64,000 bases of DNA from Pomphorhynchus laevis (Eukaryota > Acanthocephala > Palaeacanthocephala > Echinorhynchida > Pomphorhynchidae). Shown one piece after another: positions 35,226 through 45,770 of the stretch. Location: contig WNNJ02001053.1 of NCBI GenBank assembly GCA_012934845.2, positions 1 through 64,000 of the forward strand. Direction: 5' to 3'. Position numbers and translations under genes: made by a program. The notes beneath the pieces are model-generated. The model was not told the DNA's origin and did no database searches. It saw only the letters and a program-made list of their open reading frames with translations. Every line of letters begins with the position of its first letter. Position 1 is the first letter of the stretch.

Positions 35226-37262
35226 CTAGACAGACGTCATCTCGCTAAAAGCGGAAATGGTCGAATCATTAAAACTTTTGTAAAACGTGTTGCCATAGTC
35301 AGGATCAATCGTTCTCATCAGGTGGTTTATTTTCGGGGCACTGGCGCAATGTCGCAGTAGTAAGTAAGCGACCTGTGTATCAGGAATGGTGGTTATCAAA
35401 TCGATTTGACTTCTTAATTTTGGCAAATTTACTCTCATCAGCTGATCATTAACGAAATCTTGGGACCCTATAGGTGTGCCGAGCAAGCAAAAATTTTTAC
35501 TCTCATTAAGTATTGGTTGAGATGCACATGCCTCTGAGAAAGTTTGCAAGGCTACGGCAGAGCCTATAATCTCGGTCTTTTGCCAGTTAAGGTCCAAACG
35601 GAGTAGAGCAAACTCTCTTTCTAGGTAAGCCAGCGCATCAGCTATTGCTGTGGGATGCCCTCCGATTATGCCGTCATCCAAATACCAGCGGTTTAAATGT
35701 ATTCCATGTAAGCAACCAACCGAAGTGATGCAATCATAAATTGCCAATGAAAATAGAGACGGTCCTAAGGGATCTCCTTGTTGTACGCCTTGGCATGATC
35801 GAAGGGGCTCCAAATTTCCGAATCGAAGCAATGATGGCTCGGAGTAGCAGTATCTCAACCACGACATTAAGTGCAGGACAGATCGTTGAATTACACTGAA
35901 TATGGCATGTCGGCTGATAGAATTGAAAGCATTCCTGAGATCGACCTTAGCCCACACCCAGTCATCCTTATCGCGTCGTCGAGTGTGTTCATCTCTCACA
36001 ATGTGTATTATGCTATCAACCCCGTTTTTAGTTGCTACACCGAGCTGAGTTGGTTGCAACACTGACAAAAAGACTGTGCTGAGTTTACGACATGCACATT
36101 TTGAGCAGAGTCGTCTAAGCGTTTCCCCGACCGCGATAGGACGCACTCCATCGGGTTCTTTCACAAGTGCAATCAGATTCGCACCACATAAGTATCTGGC
36201 CACAGATTCATGTCCTCCCCCACCCAAAAGGGTGTTCACAAGGGACGTAATTCGCTGCAAAAACGATCCAGACAAATCTGATGTTAGTAAATCTTGTAAA
36301 TGCTCTGGGCGAAGTCCTAGGCAGCCGGACGCTGACGTCGAGGGAAATGAGAAAATGGCTGCCCTCACGAGACTGCAATCCACAATCAAAGAATTGACTT
36401 GAAAGCCTGCATCAAGGCAAGTATCCGATTGTAAACGATAAATCCCCTTTTGTGGGCGTAGATTAAGCAGTTTTTCACGAACTGTCTCATTGACCGGGGC
36501 CAATTTATTACAACATAGTCTTTTCATCGCTTTTCCGTAGTTGCCACGTCGAGCAAGATCCACAGCTGAGTTAGTAGGGACATCTGCGGCGCGCGAAGCT
36601 TCGTAAGGTTTGGCGAGACTGGCAATAAGTTGCTCCAAAGGTGTGGAGGTGTACCGGCACAAGCTTTCTTTCATGTGACTTGCATTATTGCGCTGTGCAC
36701 GCTGTGATGAGGACCTCTCGATATGAGTTGCAAAACATATCTTTGGGAACAATAGTAGACGTACCCATGAATCCTCTGTATTCAAAGAAAGTGCGTCCTT
36801 TATTAAATCTGACATTATTTGTGCTGCCATTCCGCGTATTTGTGTGGGCAAACGAACTACAGTACCTGATTGTCTTCTCCATCCCTGATGTAGACAATCG
36901 GTAGCAAGAGTATCCGGTGTTGAAGCTCCAATTGTATGCTCAGGCTCAACGCACTGTTCATTTTGAGCCAAACATGCGCGGCAAACCCACTTGGGAATTA
37001 TTGCAGCTTGCTTCTTGGTCAGGCCAACACAAGATAAGTGGTGCCACGTAGAACATGTATCACATTCTATTAGGACCTTACGCCGATTTATCTTCATGCA
37101 TATTGGGCATCTGCTCGTATCCGCTACGTTCGCATTTTCTTGCAAATGGCTACAGCCATTCGCCTTTAGTGTGATGCAGTCGTGCGATAATTCCATAGCT
37201 GACGCGGATGTTTCCAAACTTGCGATAAAGTTGTTTCCAAATGTAAGAGTTTTAATAACCAA
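35226..37262 (-). CDS. Element I: PHD finger and reverse transcriptase
   Basis: 678 codons; the first ATG is at 37196 (MELSHDCITL). PHD-like residues are C52, C55, C67, C70, H75, C78, C94, C97 (CPICMK, CDTCSTWHHLSC, WVCRAC). RT motifs follow: FPSTSASGCLGLRPEHLQDL, GVRPIAVGETLRRLCSK, VWAKVDLRNAFNSISRHAI, GVQQGDPLGPSLFSLAIYD and LNRWYLDDGIIGG, so the catalytic Asp residues are kept. GVQQGDP resembles R2-like rather than CR1-like RTs. The frame ends at a TAG 12 bases before the continuing Met. PHD fingers bind histone tails, which may steer insertion. Confidence 0.75.
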   Translation of the reverse strand: MVIKTLTFGNNFIASLETSASAMELSHDCITLKANGCSHLQENANVADTSRCPICMKINRRKVLIECDTCSTWHHLSCVGLTKKQAAIIPKWVCRACLAQNEQCVEPEHTIGASTPDTLATDCLHQGWRRQSGTVVRLPTQIRGMAAQIMSDLIKDALSLNTEDSWVRLLLFPKICFATHIERSSSQRAQRNNASHMKESLCRYTSTPLEQLIASLAKPYEASRAADVPTNSAVDLARRGNYGKAMKRLCCNKLAPVNETVREKLLNLRPQKGIYRLQSDTCLDAGFQVNSLIVDCSLVRAAIFSFPSTSASGCLGLRPEHLQDLLTSDLSGSFLQRITSLVNTLLGGGGHESVARYLCGANLIALVKEPDGVRPIAVGETLRRLCSKCACRKLSTVFLSVLQPTQLGVATKNGVDSIIHIVRDEHTRRRDKDDWVWAKVDLRNAFNSISRHAIFSVIQRSVLHLMSWLRYCYSEPSLLRFGNLEPLRSCQGVQQGDPLGPSLFSLAIYDCITSVGCLHGIHLNRWYLDDGIIGGHPTAIADALAYLEREFALLRLDLNWQKTEIIGSAVALQTFSEACASQPILNESKNFCLLGTPIGSQDFVNDQLMRVNLPKLRSQIDLITTIPDTQVAYLLLRHCASAPKINHLMRTIDPDYGNTFYKSFNDSTISAFSEMTSV

Positions 37263-37351
37263 GACTTATTTTAACGTTATTTTAACTAAATTGTTTTGTT
37301 TAAATGAATTGCTTAGTTGAAATTTAGCTATTCAAGGACTAGTTTGATCTG
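37263..37351. other. Junction between element I and a PLE fragment
   Basis: About 90 A/T-rich bases upstream of element I. They are probably its 5' leader. No gene is seen. Confidence 0.4.
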
Positions 37352-37605
37352 CAACCTTTTAGTTAATGTTAATTTAATGTTCATATCTAGATATACACCT
37401 TCTTTATCATTAATATTGGTTTTGTTAAGAATAAGGCTTTCTGGATAAATGTGCTCACTAATTGAATAAAAATTATTAGAATTAAATACACATATATCAT
37501 CAATGTATCGAAACATATATTTCATATATTTATATAGTTTAGATTTAGTTTTTACACAGTTATGAACAAATTCATATTCTATAAATATATTTTGCAATTC
37601 TTAAA
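37352..37605 (-). pseudogene. Naiad-like PLE fragment (RT motif C region)
   Basis: Encodes IEYEFVHNCVKTKSKLYKYM, FRYIDDICVFNS and GVYLDMNIKLTLTK, nearly identical to 21440-21670. Both ends are truncated. Confidence 0.85.
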
Positions 37606-37753
37606 ATTTCATTATTTACTGTACTATAAATTTTTTTTGGTTAATCATGGTTGTTTTCTCATGTAGTTTAAACTTTCTTGGCTGCTAAATAAACTACTTA
37701 CATTCTATACAAGATCTAATATACATACACTTAATTTATACAAGCTTAAATAC
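37606..37753. other. A/T-rich spacer
   Basis: The first bases still resemble the PLE (CAATTCTTAAAATTTCATTATTT). The rest has no recognisable feature. Confidence 0.4.
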
Positions 37754-37905
37754 ATGGAATCAGCTCCCTCTCGACATCTGCCGCGCTCTCTTCTTTATCG
37801 CATTCACATACCGTCTTCGCTCCCACCTTCTCGACACATGATTTAGACTTTGTTCGTAGTCATGTAAGCGTGAGGCGACACGCATTTGCCAGGTAAAAAT
37901 CAATA
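37754..37905 (+). mobile_element. LINE LA, 150-bp 3' terminal copy
   Basis: Encodes WNQLPLDICRALFFIAFTYR and LRSHLLDT, stop, then the LA 3' UTR with GCGTG-AGGCGA-CACGC and CATTTGCCAGGTAAAAATC. A strongly 5'-truncated insertion. The changed loop with an intact stem supports the LA 3' hairpin. Confidence 0.85.
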
Positions 37906-37962
37906 CTTTTATTACAACAAAAGGCTTGAGCCGCATGGGCTATTTCGACTGCCCATAGGTAG
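37906..37962 (-). other. CR1-type LINE 3' end stub
   Basis: On the minus strand GGGCAGTCGAAATAGCC-CATGC-GGCTCAAGCC followed by TTTTGTTGTAATAA. It has the shared CR1 3' hairpin and tail without coding sequence. Confidence 0.55.
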
Positions 37963-37967
37963 CTAAT

Positions 37968-38062
37968 CAAATCAGCTAACTGGGTTTACGTATTTAATAT
38001 AATCATAAAATAAATAAAACATAATAATGCTAATTCGAAATTTAATAATGAAATAATAAAAT
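37968..38062. repeat. Partial PLE pseudo-LTR
   Basis: AATCAAATCAGCTAACTGGG to AATGAAATAATAAAATT matches the first ~100 bases of the Naiad-like pseudo-LTR (20747-20850) with a few changes. LF begins directly after it. Confidence 0.85.
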
Positions 38063-38257
38063 TCACAATCTAAAGTAAATACAATTACAACATCTAACAA
38101 TCTAAAGTAAATACACAAATTACATCGACTATACAACTACTACTTACAAGCTACTACTTACAATACACAACTACTTACAAGCAAGCCCAACGAACACACA
38201 AGCTTAAACACACAATTATTCGATTACAACGAGCGAAGCGAGTTGACACAACAATCG

Positions 38258-39754
38258 ATGGCAAGAACAAAGAAGACAGAAACGAAAAAATGCTTAGCAA
38301 GTCAGCAGATTAACGGTACTCGCAATCAGACTGTACCAAAATTAGCAAGCCCCTCCTCTGGGTATCAGCAACACGAGGTATCTTGCAGCAGATCTGGATG
38401 CGACATATGGACAACTGTCAACGTTCTGTCTTGAATGACGAAATCACTACTGTCTAGGGATTTTGTTTGTGGGTTCTGTGCCTCCGAATTGCTCTCCTTG
38501 TTGTTCAAGGGCCATTGTGACGAGCAAGTATCAATAAATGCTTTAAAGCGGAACGCAGATTCAAACAGTCACAACGATGGGGAAGATCATAGTATTAATG
38601 AACCAGAACGGAGTTCAGAAGCGTTCAGACAGTCAAGCAACTCGTCGTCAGGGATTGATGATGTTTCGGCCACTCCAAAATCATCTGAGATAGGAACCAA
38701 TAATGCTATTCATGTACTCAATCATTCTCTCACGCAGCAGTCAAAGTTAAAACTGAACGATCGTTCAATCATACCCTTCAATAACAATTCAACTCAATGC
38801 TTCGTTAGGGATGCATTGCATGAGACTAATGTGATGGATTACTCCTTCAAACAACTTCCTGTTTTGGATTCTATTGTTCATCCCCATATATTGGACTCGA
38901 GCAGCGTCGGTCTTGATGTAGATGACAAATGTTCCGCCCTCAAGCATGCGAATGTTGATTTGTTAACTCATGTTAACACTTCCTCGGGCAGTGATTGTTC
39001 TCAAAACTGTCCTCTGGGTAGTGATTGTAGTGAGCGTCCTTGTGCTTACCCGCAGCTACTGCATCCCCGCTGCAGTTTATGTGTTGCTCCTCTAGTAATC
39101 CCGCTAATTGAGAGCGTTAAGGATCTTGCAAAGGCTAGTCAGATTATCGTTAGGCCTATATATAATCTACGACAAATAGTTAGCCTTCAAAATAATAAAC
39201 AACGTGCAGTGATTCCTCCAAATCATCGACGGCCATCAATTACCCCTGAGACTCATTCTTCATTGGTTCCGTCTGCTAGCTCTAAACAATTTAGCTCTAG
39301 ACAATTTAACTCCAGAAGAGAGTTAAACGTTATCGTGAGCGGTGTTGAAGAATCTCTCAGTAACAATCCCCAAAGTAGACTGGATGACGATATTGTGCAT
39401 CTTCGCGCGGTGTTTTCTAAGATTTTTCTCCAGAGCGATGTGGATGTTGCGAAGTGTCTTAAAGTTCGAAGAGTTTTTCGTCTAGGCAAGAAACTTTCAG
39501 ATAGACCTAGACTTTTAAAAGTTGTTCTAGACTCAAAAGATCATGTTGACTTCCTACTCAAGCATGTATTAAGATTATCGCGCTCTGATTTTCATATACT
39601 CCGTGATTTATCTTCTGCAGATCGTTTGAGAAGACACGAGGCTTTCAACGAGCTGCGTCGACGGCTGGAAAGTGGTGAGGGCAACCTATGTGTCCGGAAT
39701 TTTCGGGTGGTCAAGTGGCGTCCGACTGTCCGGTGGTATCCCTTACTTCTGTAG
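38258..39754 (+). pseudogene. LF ORF1
   Basis: Starts MARTKKTETKK, then the zinc finger CSRSGCDIWTT and DFVCGFCASEL; a TGA at 38432-38434 lies between its two halves. A long linker precedes SRRELNVIVSGVEES, LKVRRVFRLGKKLSDRPRLL, FHILRDLSSADRLRRHEAF, GEGNLCVRNFRVVKWRPTVR and WYPLLL, stop 39754. This is the longest ORF1 in the window, about 495 codons. The CGG AAT TTT codons at the overlap correspond to the A AAT TTT of other families. Confidence 0.85.
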
Positions 39755-40656
39755 AGTCAGACCTCTTTAGTAGTGATGGTTCGTGTGTAGGAAAACTAGT
39801 AGACTTCGATAGTGTCACCGAGCGTGTCACATTTTCCCATTCTACGAACATTTTTATCGGTTATTCAAATGTTCGTAGTCTCCTGGCTCAGTTCTCTGAA
39901 ATTAAATTCATAGTTGCTTCGAAACGTTTTGATGTATTTTGTATAACCGAAACATGGCTACATTCTGACATTTCGGATGACTGTGTTGCCATCCCTAACT
40001 ATTTTCTAATACGTTCGGATCGCTCATGTTATAAACGTGGAGGTGGGGTAGCCGCCTATGTGCGAAATAGTCTCCTGTTATCGAATATCTCGGCTTTTCG
40101 CGACGATATTGGTTATTCCTTTGAAGGTCTTGCTTTTACACTTGGAAATGGTCAACGATCCCTATTCTGCGTCCTTTACCGTTCTCCGTCCTATGAATTA
40201 AGATTTGACTCTCTAAAATCACATTTGCTGAGTTTATCTTCGTATCCTCTGATTTTGCTCCTGGGTGTCTTCAATATTCCCCAAATAGACGCGAAAAATA
40301 GTCATTCACGACCAATTTACGGAATTGGGAAAGTACTGAGTGACTTTCTGTTACTCGAGATGCTACTAGTTCAACATATTAAAGAACCTACTTGTATGAC
40401 AGGGGCGCATTCTATACTCGATTTGGTCTTTACTAAGTGTTTGGGTGACGTTTCAGTTGTTCGTTATGACACACCATTTGGCAATAGCGATCACTGTGTA
40501 CTCTCTATGCGACTGTCGCTGTTTAACAGGGCCTCGCAAAACTCTAATTTTAAAAATAGTTGTAGGGTCGGTGTTAATGCTAGTCAACTAGCTGCAAGCT
40601 TCCCAAAGGTATCTATGATAGTCTTCATGTTCACTTCGGTTTGGAGGTTTATGTAG
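39679..40656 (+). CDS. LF ORF2: APE endonuclease
   Basis: Open from 39679 in the -1 frame; the first ATG is 39688 (MCPEFSGGQV). Motifs: GYSNVRSLLAQFSEIKFI, FCITETWLHSDIS, FLIRSDRSCYKRGGGVAAYV, FCVLYRSPS, ILLLGVFNIPQIDAK, SILDLVFTK and GNSDHCVLSM. GDFN reads GVFN, so an active-site Asp is lost. Frame ends at 40656 after a shift. Confidence 0.85.
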   Translation, partial: GQPMCPEFSGGQVASDCPVVSLTSVESDLFSSDGSCVGKLVDFDSVTERVTFSHSTNIFIGYSNVRSLLAQFSEIKFIVASKRFDVFCITETWLHSDISDDCVAIPNYFLIRSDRSCYKRGGGVAAYVRNSLLLSNISAFRDDIGYSFEGLAFTLGNGQRSLFCVLYRSPSYELRFDSLKSHLLSLSSYPLILLLGVFNIPQIDAKNSHSRPIYGIGKVLSDFLLLEMLLVQHIKEPTCMTGAHSILDLVFTKCLGDVSVVRYDTPFGNSDHCVLSMRLSLFNRASQNSNFKNSCRVGVNASQLAASFPKVSMIVFMFTSVWRFM

Positions 40657-41672
40657 TCTTTGATCTGCTTCATGATGAATTGAAGCGAATTTCTGATATC
40701 TTTGCTCCTCTACGTGCCTGCAAGTCCAATCATGGGTATCCTTCTTGGTTCGACAGAGAGCTTCTTGACGCTATCAGATCCCGCAACAAATTGTGGCGCG
40801 AATTTAGGCGTTCTCCTGCTTCAAAACGTGCCTACATCGACTCTCGGAACTTATGCAATCGGCTAAAATTTCAGAAACGCTATTCGTACGAAGATAGTAT
40901 CGCCAGTGATGCATCTTTGAATCCTAGGAGGTTTTGGTCTTATGTAAGAAACAACAGAACACTTGTCGCCACAATTAGCTCAATCCAAACGCCAACTGAA
41001 ACTTTGACCGATCCGTCTCTAATCGCCCAACATTTAGCTGATGGCTTCTTTGTAAAGGCTTTGACCTCTAACAAACTGCATGACTTTAGTTGGAAGTATG
41101 TTCCGGTTGCTCATCGGTGTTGTGTTCGTCCACTCAGAGTGGATGAGGTGTTGAACGAAGTTATGAAGCTCGATTTGTTTACATCTTCGGGACCAGACAA
41201 TATTGCCCCTTTCCTCGTCAAATCCATAGAGGACGAACTGAGCATTGATTTAACTATGTTCTTCAGATACAGCTTAGACACATCTTGGATTCCTGACAGT
41301 TGGAAGTGTGCAATTGTGGTGCCTATTCCCAAAAAGCATCCTGCTAGCATTTGCGCGGACTTTCGGCCCATTAGCTTGACTAGCGTATTCTGCAAACTTT
41401 TAGAAAGAATCATTGCTAGTAGAATCAGGGATCATTTGGATCGTAATCACATATTGGTTGAATCTCAACATGGTTTCAGGATCGGACGTTCATGCCTTAC
41501 TAACCTACTAACTGCGCGTGAAAAATGGGCTGATGCTCTGGGGGCTGGGTTTCAGGTTCATACAGTATTCCTTAATTTTTCGAAAGCTTTTGATAGGGTA
41601 CCACACGACGGCATAGCGTCTTTACTGTATCACTATGGACTTCATTCATATATTTGTGAGTGGGTCAGGTAA
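40641..41672 (+). CDS. LF linker and reverse transcriptase, first half
   Basis: Reads YPSWFDRELLDAIRSRNKLW, RFWSYVRNNRTLVATI, LDLFTSSGPDNIAPFLVK, IVVPIPKKHPASICADFRPI, SLTSVFCKLLERIIASRI, ESQHGFRIGRSCLTNLL and VFLNFSKAFDRVPHDGIASL. Motif A carries NFSKAFD in place of DFSKAFD. A TAA at 41670-41672 follows CEWVR. Confidence 0.85.
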   Translation: MEVYVVFDLLHDELKRISDIFAPLRACKSNHGYPSWFDRELLDAIRSRNKLWREFRRSPASKRAYIDSRNLCNRLKFQKRYSYEDSIASDASLNPRRFWSYVRNNRTLVATISSIQTPTETLTDPSLIAQHLADGFFVKALTSNKLHDFSWKYVPVAHRCCVRPLRVDEVLNEVMKLDLFTSSGPDNIAPFLVKSIEDELSIDLTMFFRYSLDTSWIPDSWKCAIVVPIPKKHPASICADFRPISLTSVFCKLLERIIASRIRDHLDRNHILVESQHGFRIGRSCLTNLLTAREKWADALGAGFQVHTVFLNFSKAFDRVPHDGIASLLYHYGLHSYICEWVR

Positions 41673-42656
41673 TTTCTATCGAATAGGTCTTTCCGAGTTT
41701 GTGTGGGGGGTGTGTTTTTTTTATTCGGTAAATATTAATTCTGGCGTACCGCAGGGATCAGTCCTTGGCCCACTGCTCTTTATAATCTTCATTAATGATC
41801 TGCTACTCCGTTTATCATGCTCTCATCTAGCGTTTGCAGACGATCTAAAGATTTAGTCGATCATTAGAAATCCTGCTGATCGAGTATCGTTACAAAATGA
41901 TATAAACTCCCTGATCAAGTGGTGCGATTCTACCGGACTACGGTTGAATGTTGATAAATGTGTCATCATGCAACTAGGTCGCCCTATTGAAACTCTAAGG
42001 TAATTTATTGGAGATATGGTCTTAAAGGAAGTGTCTCATCATAAGGATTTAAGGATTATTGTCCATAGATCCTTGATAAGAAAGTTGAACACTGACTTCT
42101 TTCTAGGTAAAGCTACTAGGGCGTTATATTATATTAAAAATGCATTCCTCAGGTTAAGCTGTCATATGTTCAAGAGGTTATTCATCTCCATCGTCAGGCC
42201 ACACTTGGAGTACTGCATTCAGGCTTGTTTCCCTGTCACTAAGCAAGAACTAATAGACCTGGAGTCTATTCTTAGGCGCGGATCGAGGCTATGTATTGGC
42301 TTAAGTGGTATTGACTATTATGTACGTCTAAGTCGTGTTGGGATGTTGTCGGTACGTGAGAGGTTCATATCCTTGAAAATGCTATGTCTATGGCATATGT
42401 CGAATGATGTGGTAGGTTATCCCACCGATGTAATCATTAAGCGGGTAGGTCAGTTGCGGGGACATAGCAGAGTCTTGTATAAATTTGGATTTGGCAGATT
42501 ACCAAAAGTGTATAGACTCTCGAGGAGAGGAATTAACATGTGAAATTCGTTGCCTGAGGAAGTCGTTGCAGCCCCCAGTTTGAGAGCGTTTAAATCACGA
42601 TGCTACAAATGGATACGTGAACAATGCCGCCATTTAACACTAACACTGGAATACCC
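41673..42656 (+). pseudogene. LF reverse transcriptase, second half and C-terminus
   Basis: FLSNRSFRVCV, INSGVPQGSVLGPLLF, LAFADDLKI then TAG (41854), LRLNVDKCVIMQLG then TAA (42001), FKRLFISIVRPHLEYCIQAC and ESILRRGSRLC. The C-terminus has GHSRVLYKFGFGRLPKVYRL followed by a TGA at 42541 where the conserved W of WNSLPEEVV should be. Confidence 0.85.
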
Positions 42657-42745
42657 TAATTAGCTACGTTGACTGACCATTTGCTTTTTTTTGGACTCTG
42701 CCTGAATAGCCTTGTGGCTTTGGTATGTATTGGAATAATAATAAT

Positions 42746-43975
42746 TATATGGTATGCATGAATGCTCATGCAAAAATATGTTTATTGTAAATTTAAATAT
42801 GTCATCTTTACGATATAAATTAATAGTAGTTTTAGTTAATGTTAATTTAATGTTCATATCTAGATATACACCTTCTTTATCATCAATATTGGTTTTGTTA
42901 AGAATAAGGCTTTCTGGATAAATTTGTTCACTAATTGAATAAAAATTATTAGAATTAAATACACATATATCATCAATGTATCGAAACATATATTTCATAT
43001 ATTTATATAGTTTAGATTTAGTTTTTACACAGTTATGAACAAATTCATATTCTATAAAGCTTAAAAAACAAGTCAGCTATAATTGGGCTACTATTACCTC
43101 CCATTGGAACACCTTTTACTTGTCTAAATAAAGATGACCCTACTTTTAAATAATTTTGATTTATCAAAATATTTAAGGATTCTATTAATTCGATTTTATC
43201 CATATATTTATATTTACTTGATGGTTTAAATTTTGTTAGATATGCGTTATAATTATTAAATAATTAAATTATAAATAATTATAAATATTAAATGATTGTT
43301 ATATAAGATTTTATATAATTTATTTTTATTCGAAATATAGTTTTTATTCGAAATATATGTTATAGTTATTATAACATATATGTATATATTTTTACGAATA
43401 TAAGATTAATTAATTTTACTAACGCTTCTTTAATATCTACTAAATCTAGATTTGTATAAAGCGTACTAAAATCGTATGTATTTATATTTTGAAAATTTAT
43501 TCCTTTTGTCTGTTCTAAAAATTCTTTTGTAGAATTAATACTGAAATAGTGTTTTATACCAGTATTAATTTCGATTACCCTACAATATTTCTTGATTTTT
43601 TTAATTACTTTAAGTATTTTATTCATATAAATAAACAGTGGTTTTGATGTACATTTAAAATCACTACATATAAACCTAGGTTTTATTGGATTTTTATGTA
43701 ATTTTGGATTCCAATATAATATAGGTATAGTTTTATTATCTGATTCAACCTTTATACCTTTTTTATCCATTATAGAAGAGTGACTTGTAATAATTGTTTC
43801 TAAACTTAACTCACTGCGTTTATATGTTTGATTTACATTTAAATCATTAGAATTAACCTCTTTCATTAGTATATCATAATAAAGCTTTTTGCATATGAAG
43901 ACAAAGTTATTACTAGCGTTACCAAAAGTTACTATTATATAGTTATCCTTTAATTCAGTAAGTTTCATTATGAGT
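42746..43975 (-). pseudogene. Second Naiad-like PLE copy (RT only)
   Basis: Minus-strand pieces collinear with 21360-22470: LKDNYIIVTFGNASNNFVFI, ILYWNPKLHKNPIKPRFICS, NTYDFSTLYTNLDLVDIKEAL, VPMGGNSSPIIADLF and FRYIDDICVF. The N-terminal endonuclease and pseudo-LTRs are missing. A/T-rich bases at 43255-43375, with a duplicated TATTCGAAATATA, split the RT between motifs A and B. Confidence 0.88.
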
Positions 43976-43989
43976 TGATAGATTAATTG

Positions 43990-45770
43990 GAAAGTAGAAT
44001 TAGATGGAATTACGGGAATGCAGTTATAGAGAGGTGGGAGGAGTGTCGTCTAAGAAAGGAAAGTTGATGAACGATAGAGAGCCGACTGCGATGAGACGAA
44101 AAGTTACGAGAAGAAGGCGGAGTTGTATGCGGATGTGGATGGCAGGCCAGGAGAGGTTAACAAAATCTGTGAATGTGTGGTCAAAGCGATAGATACGTAG
44201 GAGCACTCGAACGGCGGAGTTGATGATGCGCTGTAGGGGTAGCATAATGGATTTCGGAGAATTGACGAAAAGGCTGAGACAGTAATCGATTTCAGGTTAA
44301 AGAAGCGATGAAAGAAGAGACATAAAGGGAACCGAAGTCGATAAAGGTGCGGATACGGTGAATGTCACGGAGAATTAAGTTAGACGAGCGGACCTTGTCG
44401 CGTACGAAGGGTTTAAGGGATAGGTGATCATCGAAATGGAAGCCTAAGAAAGTGAGATTGTGGACTACGGGGATGATTGATGGGGCAAAAGATACAAGGG
44501 GAGGAGATATGTTAGGTTGACGGAGAAGTATCCACATTATTTTAGAGTGTCTGAGTTTAGAACGAGACGAAGATGGGAAAGACGTTTGTAGATAGAAGAA
44601 AGACAGTTGAAGGCAGAAATTGCGATATCGTATATGCGATGGGCGGGTGCACGAGCATATATGAAGATGCCATCGGCGTATTGCATGACGTTAAAAGAGT
44701 AAGGTTTGATAAACTTAGAGAGATCGCAGAGTAGAAGAAAGAAAAGCAGGGGTCCTAGGACTTAACCTTGTGGGACCCCGCAAAAAATATCAATGGTAGT
44801 GGATGATGAATTAGAACAGACGCAGAAAGAACGGTCGGATAGATATGAGGCGATCTATGCTACGGAGGAGGAAGAAAAGCCGTAATCATAACGAAGGCGA
44901 GAAAGAAAGATGGAGTGGTTGACGATGTCAAAGTCGGATGTAGGTCGCGGGAAATGAGAACTCTATATAGAGCATTGTCTCGAGAAATGAGTAGGTCGTT
45001 TTAAACTTTCATGCAGGCGATTTCCGTGGAGTGATTAGAGCGGAAAGCGGAATGGAAAGGAGGGTACAGATTAGATGAAGATAGATAAACGTTGATCTGT
45101 ATTAAGATAACGCGCTCTAGAGCTTGGAAAAAGTAGGGAGGAGTGAAATGGGGCGATAGCTAGATGAAAGTGAGGGGTCATGTGATTGTTTCTTAAGGAG
45201 GAGAAGAACGATTACGGATATTTAGTGTGATGGAAAGATACATCTGCGGATGGACGAGTTAAACAAGGTGGTGAGGAAAGGGGATATCGATGATCATATG
45301 GATTTAAGAATGAGGGTACGCAGGGGATCGGCTGTTGAGGTTTTGCTGGGCAAAGGCATGATGACCGATGATACTTAGGCAAGGGAGACAGCTGGAATAT
45401 AAAAGAGTTCCGGGAGGATGAGGCGAGGCGAATAGCAATTAGATTCATGGATACGGAGTTGTGAGAGAGCAACGTGGATACTTTGGTCTGAAGAAATGAC
45501 GAATAATCATGGAGAATTAATGTTGCAAGGCGAAGAGGAACGAGAAAAGAATTGAGTTAAAAGTGTACCAGTGAGCCTTAGAGTTTAATGAAGTGTTGAT
45601 TTTTTGCTGCCAGTAGAAGTTGCATTTGGTACGTAGTAGGTGGAGAGGAGAGCGGCGAACAGCAAGGTAGGAATCACGGAGAGACGGAGTGATCGAGCGG
45701 AAATCACGTCTATGAGAGCGGTGATAGACTCGAAAAGCATGACGGAGTCGACGCTATAAATTGAACAAAT
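43990..45770 (-). pseudogene. LINE LA, copy 3 (RT and linker, degenerate)
   Basis: Minus strand: SKRRLRHAF-type linker near 45730, PTHILKSICSS-like region near 45300, SYRPISLLPTF near 45150, GVPQG region reading CGVPQG near 44770, QYADGIFIYAR near 44675 (YADD reads YADG), IMWILLRQPNISPP, NLTFLGFHFDDHLSLKPFVR, LPLQRIINSAVRVLL. The copy is cut near 44005 before the natural C-terminus. ORF1 and most of the endonuclease are absent. Confidence 0.85.

Larger units (their letters stand above)
34795..37262 (-). mobile_element. Element I: PHD-finger reverse transcriptase element
   Basis: A minus-strand element with N-terminal PHD finger, RT and the start of a C-terminal domain. Only one in-frame stop (TAG at 35228-35226) interrupts about 820 codons. 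It lacks an APE endonuclease. A possible C-terminal end of the same group lies alone at 48612-48757. Its 3' part is cut off by element J. Confidence 0.75.
38063..42745 (+). mobile_element. LINE LF (full length, degenerate)
   Basis: 5' UTR with two ATCTAAAGTAAATACA motifs, ORF1 from the ATG 38258, ORF2 with endonuclease and RT, and a 3' UTR with AGCC-TTGT-GGCT and a GGAATAATAATAATT tail. Stops are at 38432, 41670, 41854, 42001 and 42541, with frame changes near 40640 and 41710. It lies between two PLE remnants. Confidence 0.9.

Noticed and set aside
38432-38434. TGA in LF ORF1 as selenocysteine
   Set aside because: It lies between the two Cys pairs of a zinc finger, not at a Cys position, and LF has several other ordinary stops. 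Selenocysteine is known in some Naiads but not indicated here.
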